Shown here in pieces: positions 30,389 to 43,065 of a DNA stretch of 64,000 bases. Every line of letters starts with the position of its first letter. Within the stretch, counting starts at the first letter, position 1. The stretch lies in the NCBI RefSeq assembly GCF_002878395.1, contig NC_061120.1, positions 118,227,213 through 118,291,212 of the forward strand, read 5' to 3'. A model generated the notes under the pieces. It ran no database searches and was not told where the DNA came from. It saw only the letters and a program-made list of their open reading frames with translations. This DNA is from Capsicum annuum (lineage: Eukaryota; Streptophyta; Magnoliopsida; Solanales; Solanaceae). A program made the position numbers and the translations under genes.

Positions 30389-33300
30389 TGTAACGACCCG
30401 AGACTATCCCATTGTCGTTACACAGTGCTCATAATCTCGAAGGAGCACAAGCTAACCCTCTACTGATATCTGTACCTGAACACTACAAAATATATAAATA
30501 ATAAATGGAAAAACTAGCCATAAGGTTCAAAACATTTAAAAATACTCAAAACTGAAAATTGATCACTGATATATCTGTCCAAAAAGCCTCTAAACTGTCT
30601 GAACCATGGAGTTGATGTGATATGTACCCAATTGATTTTGTTTACTGAAAATAAACTAAGTTTGATATGATAATAATAAAAATGAGGATCATCCTCGACT
30701 GAAGATGACTTACTGCTATGACTACCAGTGCTAACTGGGACTGATTTGCTAATCATAATCTGGATCTCGTGCCTCTAAACCTATGGTGTGAAATAAAACA
30801 CCATAGGGGAATTACGTCAATACAAGAATGTACCAAGTATGAAGATGAGGAAAGGCTACATGTGAGAGCTTATGAATGAGAAATTACTTAACTAAATAAT
30901 CATAAGAGTACTGGATGATAACACATGCATGAATGCACAAACCCTAATCGAAATCATCGTGATTCAAAATACTAAAACTTGGATAGTGCTTTATTGTCAT
31001 TTGAACTTACTACTAATTCCTGAGATACTGAAGAACTGAATCATCTAATACTGATAACTGAGTACTGAAGTTAAGATAAGTCTTATCTGGCAAGTGATCT
31101 CAAAATCTAAGGATACTAAAGCTGATTGACTAAATATACTCACATCATTGATTGACTTTTAAGATTTTCCACTCTTGATTGATTGTATCGAAGATCAAAC
31201 CTTTCTAGTGGATGATTCTAGATCTACTATCAATGATAAGAAATGATCATGTCTGAATCTGACAACAAGAACACTCAACTGAATCTGAGACTGAGATCAA
31301 GCCTATCTGACGGGTGATCTCAGGTTTTGATAACAAGAATACTCAACTGAATTCGAGACTGAGATCAAGCTGAATTGATGGGTAGTCTCGAGATCTGATA
31401 ATGAGATTACTCAACTAAATATGAAACTAAGATCAAGCCTATCTAGTGGGTGATATCTCGATCTAATAATGAGATTACTCAACTAAATCTAAGACTGAGA
31501 TCAAGCATATCTGATGGGTGATCACTAGATCTGATAATAAGAATACTCAACTGAATCTGAGACTGAGATCAAGCCTATCTGATGGGTGATCTCTAGATCT
31601 GATAATAAGATTACTCAACTAAATATGAGTCTGAGAGCAAGCCTATCTAATGAGTGCTCTCTAGATCTGATAATAAAAATACTCAACTGAATCTGAGACT
31701 GAGATTAAGCCAATCTAATGAGTGATCTCTAGATTTGATAATGAGATTGCTCAACTAATTATGAGACTGAGATCAAGCCTATCTGATAGGTGATATCAGG
31801 ATCTTATAATGAGATTACTCAACTAAATCTTAGATTGAGATCAATACTATCTGATGGGTGATCTTTAGATCTGATAACAAGAATACTCAACTGAATCTAA
31901 GACTGAGAGCAAGACTATCTGATGGGTGATCTCTTGATCTAATAATAAAACTACTCAACTAAATATGAGACTGAGATCAAGCCTATCTGATGGGTGATCT
32001 CTAGATTTGATAACAAGAATACTCAACTGAATCTCAGACTGAGAACAACTCTATTAGATGGGTGATCTCTAGATCTGATAAAGAGATTAGTCAACTAAAT
32101 ATAAGACTGAGATCAAGCCTATTTGATGGGTGATCTCTAGATCTAATACTAAATATCTTTATGTAGGACCAAGCCTATCTAACGGGTGGTCCAAAATCTA
32201 ATAGAACTATCTGAGTTCCTCACTAGGATAGATGATTGTATCTAAAAGTCCTAATTTTTAAAGATTGATACTAAAACTTCAACTGTGGGAAGTATTCACT
32301 TAACTGAGATGCCCCAAATCTCAATTGGTGGGGTCCAACCTGTAACCCTAACTGGAAGAGTGTCAATACTTTTCCAAGGATAAAAAACTCTCTGGTCAAG
32401 CCTATCTAACGGTGACCAGTATTTCCTGATGGGTGACTCCTCTTTCCTGCACTAGCTTTGCCATTCTGGAGTTCAGGGATAGCTTCTGACGACTCTGCCT
32501 CTCTGATGGGGAGCCGCCATCTCTTCCCTCGCTCAGTGTTAGCTCCTATACAGATCTAAAAGACTCTGAACTGATTCTTAACTGAACACAAACTAAGCTG
32601 AATCTGATACTGATCATGTTTCTTGAATGATCTGACTGAGTTAAGATGAATTCACTTGGTTCCATAGCTGATGGAATACTACTAAATCTCATTATTTGGC
32701 TGAACGACACTAATCTTTGAATAGATTACTCGGTTAATACAAAGGTTAGAAATGAACACTTGAATACTACTAGATCTAAGTTGAGTATGGAATTGAGGCT
32801 AGATTACTAGCAATACTGAGATTATGATGATTACAAAGATTACTGAGATTTCTTAACTTCTATATCTGTCTGAGAATATAGAGTTCAATAACTCACAAAG
32901 TTCTAAGAATCTCATTTTGTATAAATACCCCCAAGACTCGATAACATAAAAGTAAAGCATAACCATTCTTTAATAATCAAGAATATGGACATTCATTCAC
33001 CATCACAATCACTAAAGTATCTTTTCAAGTATTTTGAAATCATAAACATATGATAGTATAGGGAGAAATTCTATTGGATCATACTCTATTCAACAAGATC
33101 TTTGATCAATCACTTAGCATGTATAAAAGTCTTAGCATCTATCGAAGAGAACATAATTGGGGAATTTCATGCTATCATGCCACAATTCATTCACTAAGGC
33201 TTTTCAACAAACACTTGGCATTTATGGCCTTACGCACAAGTGGGGATTTCTAGTCAACATCGTATAATGGCCCTAATTCCTTCACATATGCATTTTATCA

Positions 33301-34310
33301 AACATATTGGGAGGATACTTTGCTTATTCAATAATTTCTACACTTATTTTCTATGAACACATCACTTATCATGCAGCTTGGAGAGGATTTATCATGAATA
33401 TCACATGAAATCACATACTAGTGTCAAATCTTGAAAAACTTGTAAACAAATATGAATCAAAACTCAATAATAGCATGAATATCAATTTCAATTCGCATGC
33501 ATCATGAAAATACATAAATAGAAGATCTTTGAAATTTTGAAAAGAGTTCTTGAGCTTTTTTGATGAAAAGGACCCAAGAATCAACATCTGCATACCTTAG
33601 AGAAACTCTTTCTTGAAAGCTCTTGGAGAGATTCTTGATTTTTCTTAAAGAAGAAGAAAGGGTTTTGATTTTGTAGAAACTCCAGCTCCTGTTTTTAAAC
33701 TACTTTGAGAGAAAACTAGTATTTTAAGGTTAAAATGAGTCCAAATCTCATGTTAAGGAGTATATATAGGGGTTATGAAAGACCCTTTTTTCCGATAAAA
33801 TTAAACTAAAAATCCTAATTTAACATGCTGGCGTGACGCGCCATAATCGCACCAGCTCACTAGAAATTTGACAATTGGGAAACTCCTTGATGGCATGATG
33901 CGATGGAAATCGCCTTGCCACCTTCGTTGCGATCTAGAAATGCACCACGAGGCGAGGAAATTGCATTTGTCCACTAGAAATTGACAATTCTGAAATTAAG
34001 CCTTCGTATGACGTGTCATAATCACAGAGGCTCACTAGATTTTGACGATTGCCATTTCGGCTGAATCCACAAAGCGCTAAAATGTCAGGTATCACACAGT
34101 CTCACTAAAATAGCTCTAAATCTTTTCCCGAGTATTAGATTTGGGTAAATTTGGTATCGATAGAAACATTATTCGATATTTTGGAAATTATATATGGTTC
34201 GAAATACTTCTCACTTGGGAAGACACTTCTCAACCTTTTATGTCCAGATTAACACTTTAATGAACATGCTCTAAGTCTCAGACTACTAGAGAATTTTATG
34301 GGGTGTTACA
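30389..34310 (-). repeat. LTR-G, 5' LTR of the second gag-only element (~3.9 kb)
   Basis: The plus strand runs from TGTAACGACCCGAG to GGGGTGTTACA. It has TATATATA at 33761-33768, a donor-like site at 33588-33595, and a 68-bp tandem repeat at 31286-32160 that accounts for its extra length over the array LTRs. No polypurine tract follows; the next sequence is AGAGT and then unrelated pol, so it is an outer 5' LTR inserted into an older element. Confidence 0.85.
31286..32160. repeat. 68-bp tandem repeat inside LTR-G, ~13 copies
   Basis: The unit begins GAGACTGAGATCAAGCCTAT, then CTGATGGGTGATCTCTAG, ATCTGATAATAAGAATACTC and AACTGAATCT. Array LTRs A-E carry only one or two diverged units at the matching place (for example 5170-5300 in B). 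The block therefore grew in this lineage. It falls in the transcribed R-U5 part of the LTR. Confidence 0.88.
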
Positions 34311-34317
34311 AGAGTCC

Positions 34318-35815
34318 TTCGCTTTAATTTGTTCCTATAGTCCATGATTGTTCTAACAATTTCCTACTGATCAACCTTGTCTTCTTCTTGAGTATGATAC
34401 TGAGTTTAATATTAATGTTGAGTGAGTCGGGAACCTCACCTATATCTATGGCACTTATCCTATCTCTCTTGCAGAGATTAATGAGCTAAATTCTCTATCT
34501 AGGACCTTTTAGATAAGGTTTTAATTAGGACGAGTGTGTCACCGAGTGGTTCTCCTATATTATTTTGTGAATAAAAAAGTATAGTTCCTTGCATATATGT
34601 ATTGATTACCTGAAACTGAAAAAGGTGATAGTGAAAAATAGATGGCTCATACCTCATATTAATGAGTTATTTGGCCAGCTCCTAGGAGCAGCAATGTTCT
34701 CTAAGATTTATTGAGATCCTATTAATCCGAGCGGAGGACATCCCAAAGACAACAATCACGACTTGCTATGGCCATTAAAACTTTTTGGTGATGTCTTTGA
34801 GGTTGAATAATACCTCAATTGCATTCATAGATTTGATTAAATTCCTATCTAGACCTTATTTAAAATCCTTCATAATCGAGTTTACCAATGAAATTCTTTT
34901 GTATTTAAGGAGTAGCGACGAGCATATGTAATATTTAAGGATTGTGCTCTATACTTTGAGAGATCATAGGTTTCTTGCCAAATCCTCAAAATGCGAGTTC
35001 TAACATACGTCTGCTATATTCCCAAGACATGTGGTGTCTAAGAATGGGATTATAAATGATTTAGCAATGATTGAGGTAATTCGTGAATGGCTAGATCTAC
35101 ATCTCTATTTGAGGTTCATAGCCTTATTAGTTTGTAATGTTACTACAAACAGTTCATTAAGGATTTTGCCACAATTGTAGAGCTGTGACCAAATTAACAA
35201 AAATGAATGTTCCTTTAAAGTTGTGTAAGAAGTGTGAGTTGATCTTCTTGAAGCTCAAGGGATTTCTCGTTGAAGCTCCTATATTGGTTCTTTCTATTGA
35301 GATTTGGGGATTTGCTGTATATTGTGATAATTCCAGTGTTGTTTTTGGTTGTATCTTGATTCAATAGAATTGAGTTATTGATTATGCATTGAGGCAGTGG
35401 TAGGTAAATAAGAGCAACTACCCCATCAATGATTGGTAGTTAGTGGTGATAGTGATTGCACTTAAGATTTAGAGGAATTATTTGTATGACATTCATTATG
35501 AGATATACACTGATCATCATATTCTTCAATATCTTATGACTTAGTGGTAGCTTAAATCAAGGCAACACAATTGGATGGAGTTGATGGAGGACTATTATAT
35601 ATCAATTCTATATCATCGAAGAAAGGAGAAGGTGGTAGGAGAATCCTTGAGCCGCAAGACAGTGAACATAGGTAGCTTGGATTCTGTTTCAGTTTCTAAG
35701 AGGCTACTATCATGGAACATCCAGTCCTTAGCTATCTTAATGGTAAGAATTGATATTTCAAACTCCAAGAGGATCTTTTGTAGTTTTGAGGTTAAATCTA
35801 ACTTAATTAACTAGA
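34318..35815 (+). pseudogene. pol: Degenerate Ty3/gypsy pol fragment (RT and RNase H)
   Basis: Read through many stops and frameshifts, the plus strand follows chromovirus Pol in order. The end of the PR-RT linker is at about 34390-34440 (GTSPIS). RT blocks follow: DKVLIRTSVSPSGSPILF (about 34515), YLKLKKVIVKNRW (about 34590) and RAEDIPKTTITTCYG (about 34730). The catalytic FIDD has become F-T-N-E (34881-34892), so both aspartates are gone. RNase H begins at 35185-35367 with LTKMNVPLKL and FAVYCDNSSVVFGCILIQ. The frame 35575-35814 (MEDYYISILYHRRKEKVV, then LSRKTVNIGSLDS) is the RNase H-INT linker. No gag or integrase remains. It is of the Tekay/Del type and dead. It leads into a PPT-like stretch and LTR-I. 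Confidence 0.8.
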
Positions 35816-35894
35816 TCTAGAGTCATTAGTTTAAGGACCTATGATTTTGAGTCATCCACCACCATATGTTAAAGGATGAGTCAAGTAGTGCTAC
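35816..35894 (+). other. Short pol remnant and degenerate polypurine tract before LTR-I
   Basis: AAAGGATGAGTCAAGTAGTG leads to TATAACACACC, matching in place the polypurine tract and LTR start seen at 43041-43076 and 46631-46668. It is decayed and boundaries are approximate. Confidence 0.4.
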
Positions 35895-35911
35895 TATAAC
35901 ACACCAAAAAT

Positions 35912-38104
35912 TAACAAGACCCGAGGCCTTGTCATAATGGGAAATCCCAAACCTAATAAGGACTGAGAACTGCTCTCGCTACCCAACCCAACCACCAAAG
36001 GCATACCTTAAGTCAGCTGAAGTCTGAATATATAATAAGATAGTGTATCCATCACTTTGGTGATTCTGGGATTAATCTATATCCGAGAACAACCCAACCA
36101 AGTCTAACCACTTAATAACCAAGCCAAACCAATGCAGATCATAAGACAATATCATGATAATAAAATAATATGTTTGTGTGTATGTATATATATATATATG
36201 AAACATAACCAATCTATACCATACCCAACTCCAGAGATGTCCATACAAAGCCTCTAGACCAACAAAAGAGTACCTAGTCAGGACATGCCACCGACCATAG
36301 CTAAAACCAAGGTCTATGAAAGACCAAACGTATGTAAAGTAAACCATGACATAAAATAAATGTCTTTTGAAATATGGAAGCTCACCACTTCAATCTGAAA
36401 TTGATTATCCCTGAATCGGATTACTAAGCAGGAGAATTAGAATAGTAGGTCCCTACATAGAATTCATATACAGCCGCCCGATGATGGGTTAGTGGGTGAA
36501 CACTAGCATTCACTAAGGATAAGGATAAGATTATTCTATTTATATAACTAAGTAAAACCATCCATGATTCATACAAACATACGTATATATAACTATGTTG
36601 GAAAAGGGAATCGGGTTTATCATGCCTTCAAAACATTTACCTGGGCTGCGTAGATTTGTTGTCCTAAACCACCCATCAGATATATGGATATAGATCCCCC
36701 TTCTAGAAGGGCCCCTTACATGTAGCACAACAACCAAGAAAGAAAACCTGTGATGACTAGTACGTCCCCCAAAATAAAGTGTGACATCATACATATAGTC
36801 ACCAAGACCAACCTCATATCGGCAAATATAAGTTTCCAGTTTTGGTCACCACATTTTTGCTACCTATCCCACCATTATTGCCCTAAAAATTACCAAGAAA
36901 CCAACCAATTCATTTACTATTTAATAACCAAGGACATATAATAGTGGTAACATCATACCGACCATACTTGCAAGTATTATCCATAGCCAACCATGTAATG
37001 GTTTTAGGGGGAATTTTAAGTGCCATTATATTTACCAATTAATCAGAACAATGGAAACCAAGGCCTTTTTAATCCATTTAAACCATTCATACAATTTAGG
37101 GTTCCATTACCAAGTTAAACCATTCATAAGTTCCATTGAAAAACCAATATTACAATAAAAAATTGTTAAAGGCATTTTACGAAACACATTGGGTGGATAA
37201 TATTACAGAAACAAATTTGAATTACTATTAAACAATTCTCATGCAATATAACTATCCAAAACCATCATTAGTGTATATAAAAGCATAATTAAAACCATGA
37301 GAAACCATAACCAATCATTTCGTATCAAAAAACCCCAAATTATATTTTGAAACCAAAATCATACAGTAAATGAATTCATGACAATAATCATAAAAACCAT
37401 TCCTTTAGACAAAATTAATAATTTGAGAAGAGAATATGCCTTATACGTGAAGATTCATGACAGATATCTTGACTTTTGAGCCCTTTGAAGAACATATGAA
37501 GTAACCCTAGCATCCAATCTTAGAGAGTAAGTTTGAGAGAGAATTTGAAGTGTTTTAATGCTTTAACATATGTTATAGAATACCACCAAGGTTTACATAG
37601 CATGATAACATAAGGGTTTTGAAGTAGGAAATGTCTGAACTACCCTTACTTAAAATTGAAACAAACCACATCCAGGGGTATCACTAACCTATACAATCTG
37701 TATCCTAGGGTACTTGTGGTACCCCAACTCGTACACAAGACCATGCCAAAACCCTACAAATTGGGTTTTATATGACTCACACCTCCCTACTCGTACCTTA
37801 AGGTACGAGTGGTACACTTAATCGTACCCACCAACTGTACTATTGGAAGATTCCATAATACCAAGACAATTATGTACCATACGAATGTCCTTACACTACT
37901 CGTATGTTCCTATATGACTCGTACCATGATGAGTCATATCTTAAGTAGTTGCTACACTAAATAAACTGCATGGAATAAGATTGAACCCTCAATATACCTC
38001 ACAATTCATATTCAAGGATACGATTTGTACCCTTGAGTCTTACCAAGTTCAGTAAGTTCATAACCAAGGAAATTTTGCAAGGGTTAAATTCCTGGGGTGG
38101 TATA
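35912..38104 (-). mobile_element. Solo LTR J' inserted in LTR-I
   Basis: About 2.2 kb, homologous in reverse to LTR-J at 46658-49035. The plus strand opens TAACAAGACCCGAGG and closes CTGGGGTGGTATA. The five bases AAAAT flank both sides (35907-35911 and 38105-38109), which fits a target-site duplication. No internal region is attached, so it is a solo LTR left by recombination. It carries many ACTCGTAC/GTACGAGT motifs, including a 22-bp palindrome at 37789-37810, and a (TA)n run at 36186-36199. Confidence 0.7.
37789..37810. repeat. 22-bp perfect palindrome
   Basis: The arms ACTCGTACCTT and AAGGTACGAGT are exact reverse complements with no loop. It lies in solo LTR J' among other ACTCGTAC motifs. 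In LTR-J the matching area (about 46930-46970) has the spaced form TACGAGT...ACTCGTA. Confidence 0.9.
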
Positions 38105-40850
38105 AAAATCCAAGTAAATATTTGAACCATGTCATATTCATGGAAAATCAAGAATCATATTTTCATTTTTTGATAATTGATTTATACATAAATCAAGGCC
38201 TCATAAAACGTTTAGCTTATTGACAAGTCAAACTATCCCTTACTTATTGATTTGTTGTGAAAAATATTGCTATAGTCAAATTCAAACGAGCATACCTCTT
38301 GAATTAATAATAGGTTTTGATATAAAAACCCACCAAAATATAGATAATTAAATTATCTTTCCAACACAACCCATTAGCCTTAATTTGATAATGGAGTAAA
38401 ACATTATGACTAATTTATAGAAGCACTATTCATGCTGCCAGTGATAAAAACTCGAGGCTAAGTCACGTAACCAGACCCTATGAGTCATCAAGATGAATTG
38501 TCATCACAGAAGTGGGGACCAAAATTTGGGACCTTGGTCCATGACTCAACCCATGACTTATGGACAAAGGGTACAAGTCATATCCTAAGTCATCAGGACT
38601 GCTTCTAGGAGTTTTCTAAATGATTTTAGAGGGGTTATTTCGTTTTCTCTAATTTTTTAATAACAAAACTATGTTTTTTATGCTCTCCAAGGTCTGAATC
38701 ATATTAATAAAACACCCATAATTCCCCCATTCATCAAAATTCATTCAACACTTAGAAATCTTAGAGAAAAAGAGATGATTATCCTCTTAAAGCAAGAAAT
38801 GGGGCTTTTCAACTTCCATCTCCAAATCTAAAATTTCATCAAGCTTTTATACCTTAAGTAGGTGGGTATTCAATAAGGAATTCCTTTCCCTATTCCGCCC
38901 AAAACGTAGTTTTTATAATATGAATTTCAATTATGATTTTTGTGATTCCTATACACTAGGGATTTACCCAAATAGAATTCCAAGCCCAAATTCAATTCTC
39001 CTAAATATATTTTACCTTCATGAGCATGTTTCACAATTATTTATGATTTCTTATGAATATATATCATATTCACAATATTCTCTTTTCCATGCATTATTTA
39101 CAAAATACTACTCTAGATTTAAAGTATATGATTAAGCTATGAATGATTTATCAGCTTTTAAAGACTATTAAGCATTATTCATCATAATTTTGCATATTTA
39201 AATATATATTAGTTGATGTACCATGGTTTCCCATGAAATTTAGTATTTTTACATGCATGGTATTATAAATTATCAAAACACTGGAAATTCAAGATTTTGT
39301 ACCTGGACTATGAAATTTCAAATTTTTCTTTAGATTACAACATTTATCATCATAGTTGTATTCATAAGATATTGTGGGTTATCAATGCTCAATTACTTAT
39401 GATATCATGCATTATCAGTCAAGCACTATGTCTTTTAGTTTTTATTATTTAGAATGATTTTAAATAAAGAACTAACTATTCAACATTAGGACGTTAGTAT
39501 TATTAAGTTATATACTATATCAGTTTACATTTCCATTAGGACTATTAGTTAGCACCGAGTGAATGTAGGGACTGAGGCTCATTCAATAGTTAGGGAGAGA
39601 CCTTGATTAGAAGTCCCTAAGCTCTAGAACTACAGTGCCACTGTATGTTCTAAAGGGTCACATATCAAACAAGGATTGAAACCTTAGTGCTTTTGGACAT
39701 CAGTTTAGTGGTACCACATCCACTCAACCTTTATACCCTTACAAGGTATATTGGGCCTATTTCAATGGGGTTTATAAATCTAACTCCATGTTTAGATCAC
39801 ATGGTTATATGTAGGTTAATAGTTTCTCCCATATCAAAATTCATTTATCGCATGACCTTGTAATTAATTTATTAAGTATAATATTGATCAATTATATGTT
39901 TAGTTACTTGGTCATTTCATTAATTCACATCCCATATTTTAAGACTGAGTGTTCATAAATGACCATTAGTTTTGTTTAAATTTCATTTATATAATGAATT
40001 TTTAGCATTTAACTTCTCATCAGTACATATGTATTTCATATCGGGTGATTATACTACAACTCAGCTCCATCCATTCAGTTTGCACTCAAGTTCATCCCTT
40101 TATTTCAAGTTAGAATCCAGTACAGTTCTACATCGTATTCAACATTAATTTGATATTAAATATAATAGTTATGCCTCTATGACTTCCCACTTTATAGAAA
40201 TATTTGAGCTTATCATTTAGAGATTTCACTACACCTCATAAGTTTTTCAGTAAGACATGTTTTAAATACAAATTTCATCAAATGGACTATGTACTCAATA
40301 TTAAAGCATATTTTAAGCATTTTCATGAGTAGTGCATATCTCACATACTCAGTATATTCCAAAGTACTAATTGCATACCTCTTCTACCTATATTTCTTAT
40401 GTGATGTATATTTATATGCTTACTATCAAGATCATAGTCACCTAGCTCATAGCATTCAATAAGAAGGTGATGAGATCTATTATTTCAAGGACTCAAATCA
40501 ATTGTAATATTAATATTTTATTTCTTATACATATGTATTGGTTAGGGATAGTGGGGGGTCATATCCCGACTACCTATAGTCAATATAAGTAGAGGATTCA
40601 TAGATAAACAATTAGAGTTATTGGATATAATTTAAGTTTACCTTTATTTTAGATTACAATGTTGTAAGCATTGAACCAAAATGTATTGAGATAGCTTATA
40701 TCATGATTATGCTTCTGCCTAGTCAATTTAGCTTTTATATATGTGTTAACGAGTTGCTTAAACTTATGCCAGTACCATGGGTTAACTTGGGATCACTTGT
40801 AGTTTTAAGCACCATGGTACAACTAGGGGTGGTCTCAGGCCATGGAAAAC

Positions 40851-40863
40851 TTAGATTCAGAGC
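40851..40863 (+). other. Degenerate primer binding site after LTR-I
   Basis: TTAGATTCAGAGC resembles TGGTATCAGAGC with several changes. It is followed by ACAAGGTTCAAG and, soon after, AGTAGAGTCTTATGG and GGCATTTAGAAAA, which read like the leader of Tekay-type elements. Confidence 0.5.
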
Positions 40864-43065
40864 ACAAGGTTCAAGTTTCCTATGAGTTCTATGAAACCGT
40901 GTTTAGTAGAGTCTTATGGAATGATATGGAGACATTTATATTCTTTAATTTAGAGGCTACAGGGCATTTAGAAAATTTGTTCTTTATTTGATTTTTCAAA
41001 TTGTATAGTATATATATTCCCTAAGAAAATTATATGGATTGTAGAATTACACTATTCCTACTGACTTTACCTTATTTTTGAGTTAATATAAATTGTCAAG
41101 ATTAAATTCCAACTGATAGAGTATTCTAAGATACTTGTAATATTGAATGTGGGCTTGAAAGGATCTCATCAATGCCTTTATGTGCAAAACTTTGAAATAG
41201 TTAATTCTTGTTTATGAAGATAATGCACTGAGCCAAGTACAAAAATCACTTCTCAAAATCCTATGGTAACATGACACTAAGTAAATGTCTATAGCAATAA
41301 AGTGGGAATTATGTAGTGTTTATCTGAATTTAATAGATTATGTAGCTATGGATCCATCAGGGTATTGTATAGATTGCATGAAGGAAAAGTAAGGGAATGA
41401 TCGATTTAACCTATGGGTGTTAATAGAAAAAGTAACCAAGTACGATTTTCAAATTCTTGTGGTGATGATAATGATCTCTAGAACAACACTAAGGGAAGAA
41501 GATACCCAACTCATTCTTATCTCAATAAAAAATTATGTTCTTTGGTCATTACGACCGTCTATTCATGCCTTACAAGCCTGTTCTATGATCATAGCTCATA
41601 TTCATTCATTTTGTACATAATCATATCCACTCCATTTCCCAGTATAAGGAGTGATAGTTCAACCAGTAGTACAAATCATATTCCCTGAATTTATTAATTT
41701 CAATCTCAAGTCATGCAACTCATGACATATGTACTCATGTATTATAGTATCACCAATTCCAGGTACTTATGATACATCCTTAATGACTAGTGAGATAACA
41801 CTACGTCATGTATGCTCTTAGGTTAGATATCTTTAACATTTTTATTCCAACTATGTTTTACTCCATAGGACTTAATTATCTGTTGAATTCAAGAAAATCC
41901 CTAAGTCAAGATTTCATAATATCCTTCATATACTTGATCCTCATGTTATAGATGTGTAGTGACCCTCATTATGATTTGTTGGTGATGTTGTTGGAAGTTG
42001 AGTGATACACTGGAATGGTTTTTTGATATACCATCAAACAATAGCTTGTGGTGGTTAGTGACTCTTTGTTTGGTAATTAAATTGGATTATTTAACGCTGG
42101 AAGAGAAAATGTTATTTTTGAACTTAATTACTTCTAGTGGATATAGAATATAGATTCCTATAGTTTCTAGTTCTTTTAGTATTGTTGCTTTATATCATGA
42201 AGTATATCATTAATAAGTTATGAGAATACAACTAGACTTATCCTTTAGTAGCCATTTATATTGCCTATCCGTATAAGAGTTAGAAAATTTAAGCTTGTTA
42301 AGTGTGGTAGGTTCATAAGGAAATGCATAATTGAGGAATATAGCAAAGATAGAGTTTACTATACCAATTTAGTAAAACAGGTTAGTTCTATCCTTACTTT
42401 AATCCTAAGATAATTTCTTTTCTATGATATATAACTTTAGACCAGGAAGTGTGTCATGTTAATCTCTAAGTTTCCCCCATTCTATGATTTCTAGTACACT
42501 TTGATGCTCAAACCATGTTATAATCCTTTGTGATATCTCACTAAATTCAAGCCCAAAATTCTTTCCTCACTGATCTTATTAGAACCTCTGACATAGAGCG
42601 TTAAATGAAACAAATATTCCTTTCTTAATGACTCTTTGAAGTTATATGTCATTATCTGTAATTCTATAGTACTAGATATATGTTCGTGCAAGAAATAATT
42701 CATTTGAGTGATACAACTCTCAGTATGAGTAAGTCTATGTAGCCAACAATTTCATTCAGTTATCAGACAAACAAGCTCTTGTAATTTGCTATTAATTCAT
42801 CTAGTCTTATTATCCTAAGTTTTATGTATAAGTCTATTTCATGAGGTTCTTTATTTTCATTCATGCTAGATGTATATATAGTTGAGCCATTACTCCCAGT
42901 ATAAATCAGTCCCAACCATAAAATATATCCGGATTAAAAAATCAATATCATATTAGTTATCCAACTTCAGAACTCAGCTAGACAGTACAAAGATTACAGC
43001 TCTTTCCTTATCCCTTGAGCCTAGTCAGTATTCATTCAAGGAAGAATGATCCGAAGGCGCGATAT
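40864..43065 (+). mobile_element. Internal region between LTR-I and LTR-I', no recognisable protein
   Basis: About 2.2 kb that starts like a chromovirus leader and ends with a decayed polypurine tract (GAAGAATGATCCGAAGGCGC, 43041-43060). In between I see no gag, PR, RT or integrase motif on either strand; open frames are short and unlike known proteins. It fits a LARD-type (large retrotransposon derivative) or heavily deleted element. Confidence 0.5.

Larger units (their letters stand above)
35895..40847 (+). repeat. LTR-I, 5' copy, split by solo LTR J'
   Basis: The LTR start TATAACACACCAAAAAT (35895-35911) is followed by J' and resumes at 38105 with AAAATCCAAG. From there it is collinear with LTR-I' (43066-45315) through landmarks such as CATGCTGCCAGTGA (about 38434; 43375 in I'), GAAGTCCCTAAG (about 39619; 44430) and CTCACATACTCAGTA (about 40350; 45158). 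It ends just before a PBS-like site near 40851. Without J' it is about 2.76 kb. It is preceded by pol plus a PPT and followed by a PBS, again the look of a shared LTR. Confidence 0.65.

Noticed and set aside
31286..32160. Regular repeats that might suggest a CRISPR array
   Set aside because: The 68-bp units abut with no unique spacers, the DNA is plant retroelement LTR, and no cas-like gene is present.
36183..36199. Short (TA)n runs here and near 48345-48357
   Set aside because: These are ordinary microsatellites at matching places in the two J LTRs, useful only as landmarks.
36072..36347. Similar ~80-90-codon frames in J' (36072-36347, minus) and J (48612-48863, plus)
   Set aside because: They match because the two LTRs match. 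Their 3' halves run into low-complexity TA/TG repeats and no domain is seen.
40703..41620. Short open frames (60-67 codons) at the start of the LTR-I internal region
   Set aside because: One overlaps the LTR end and PBS-like site; neither resembles Gag or any domain.
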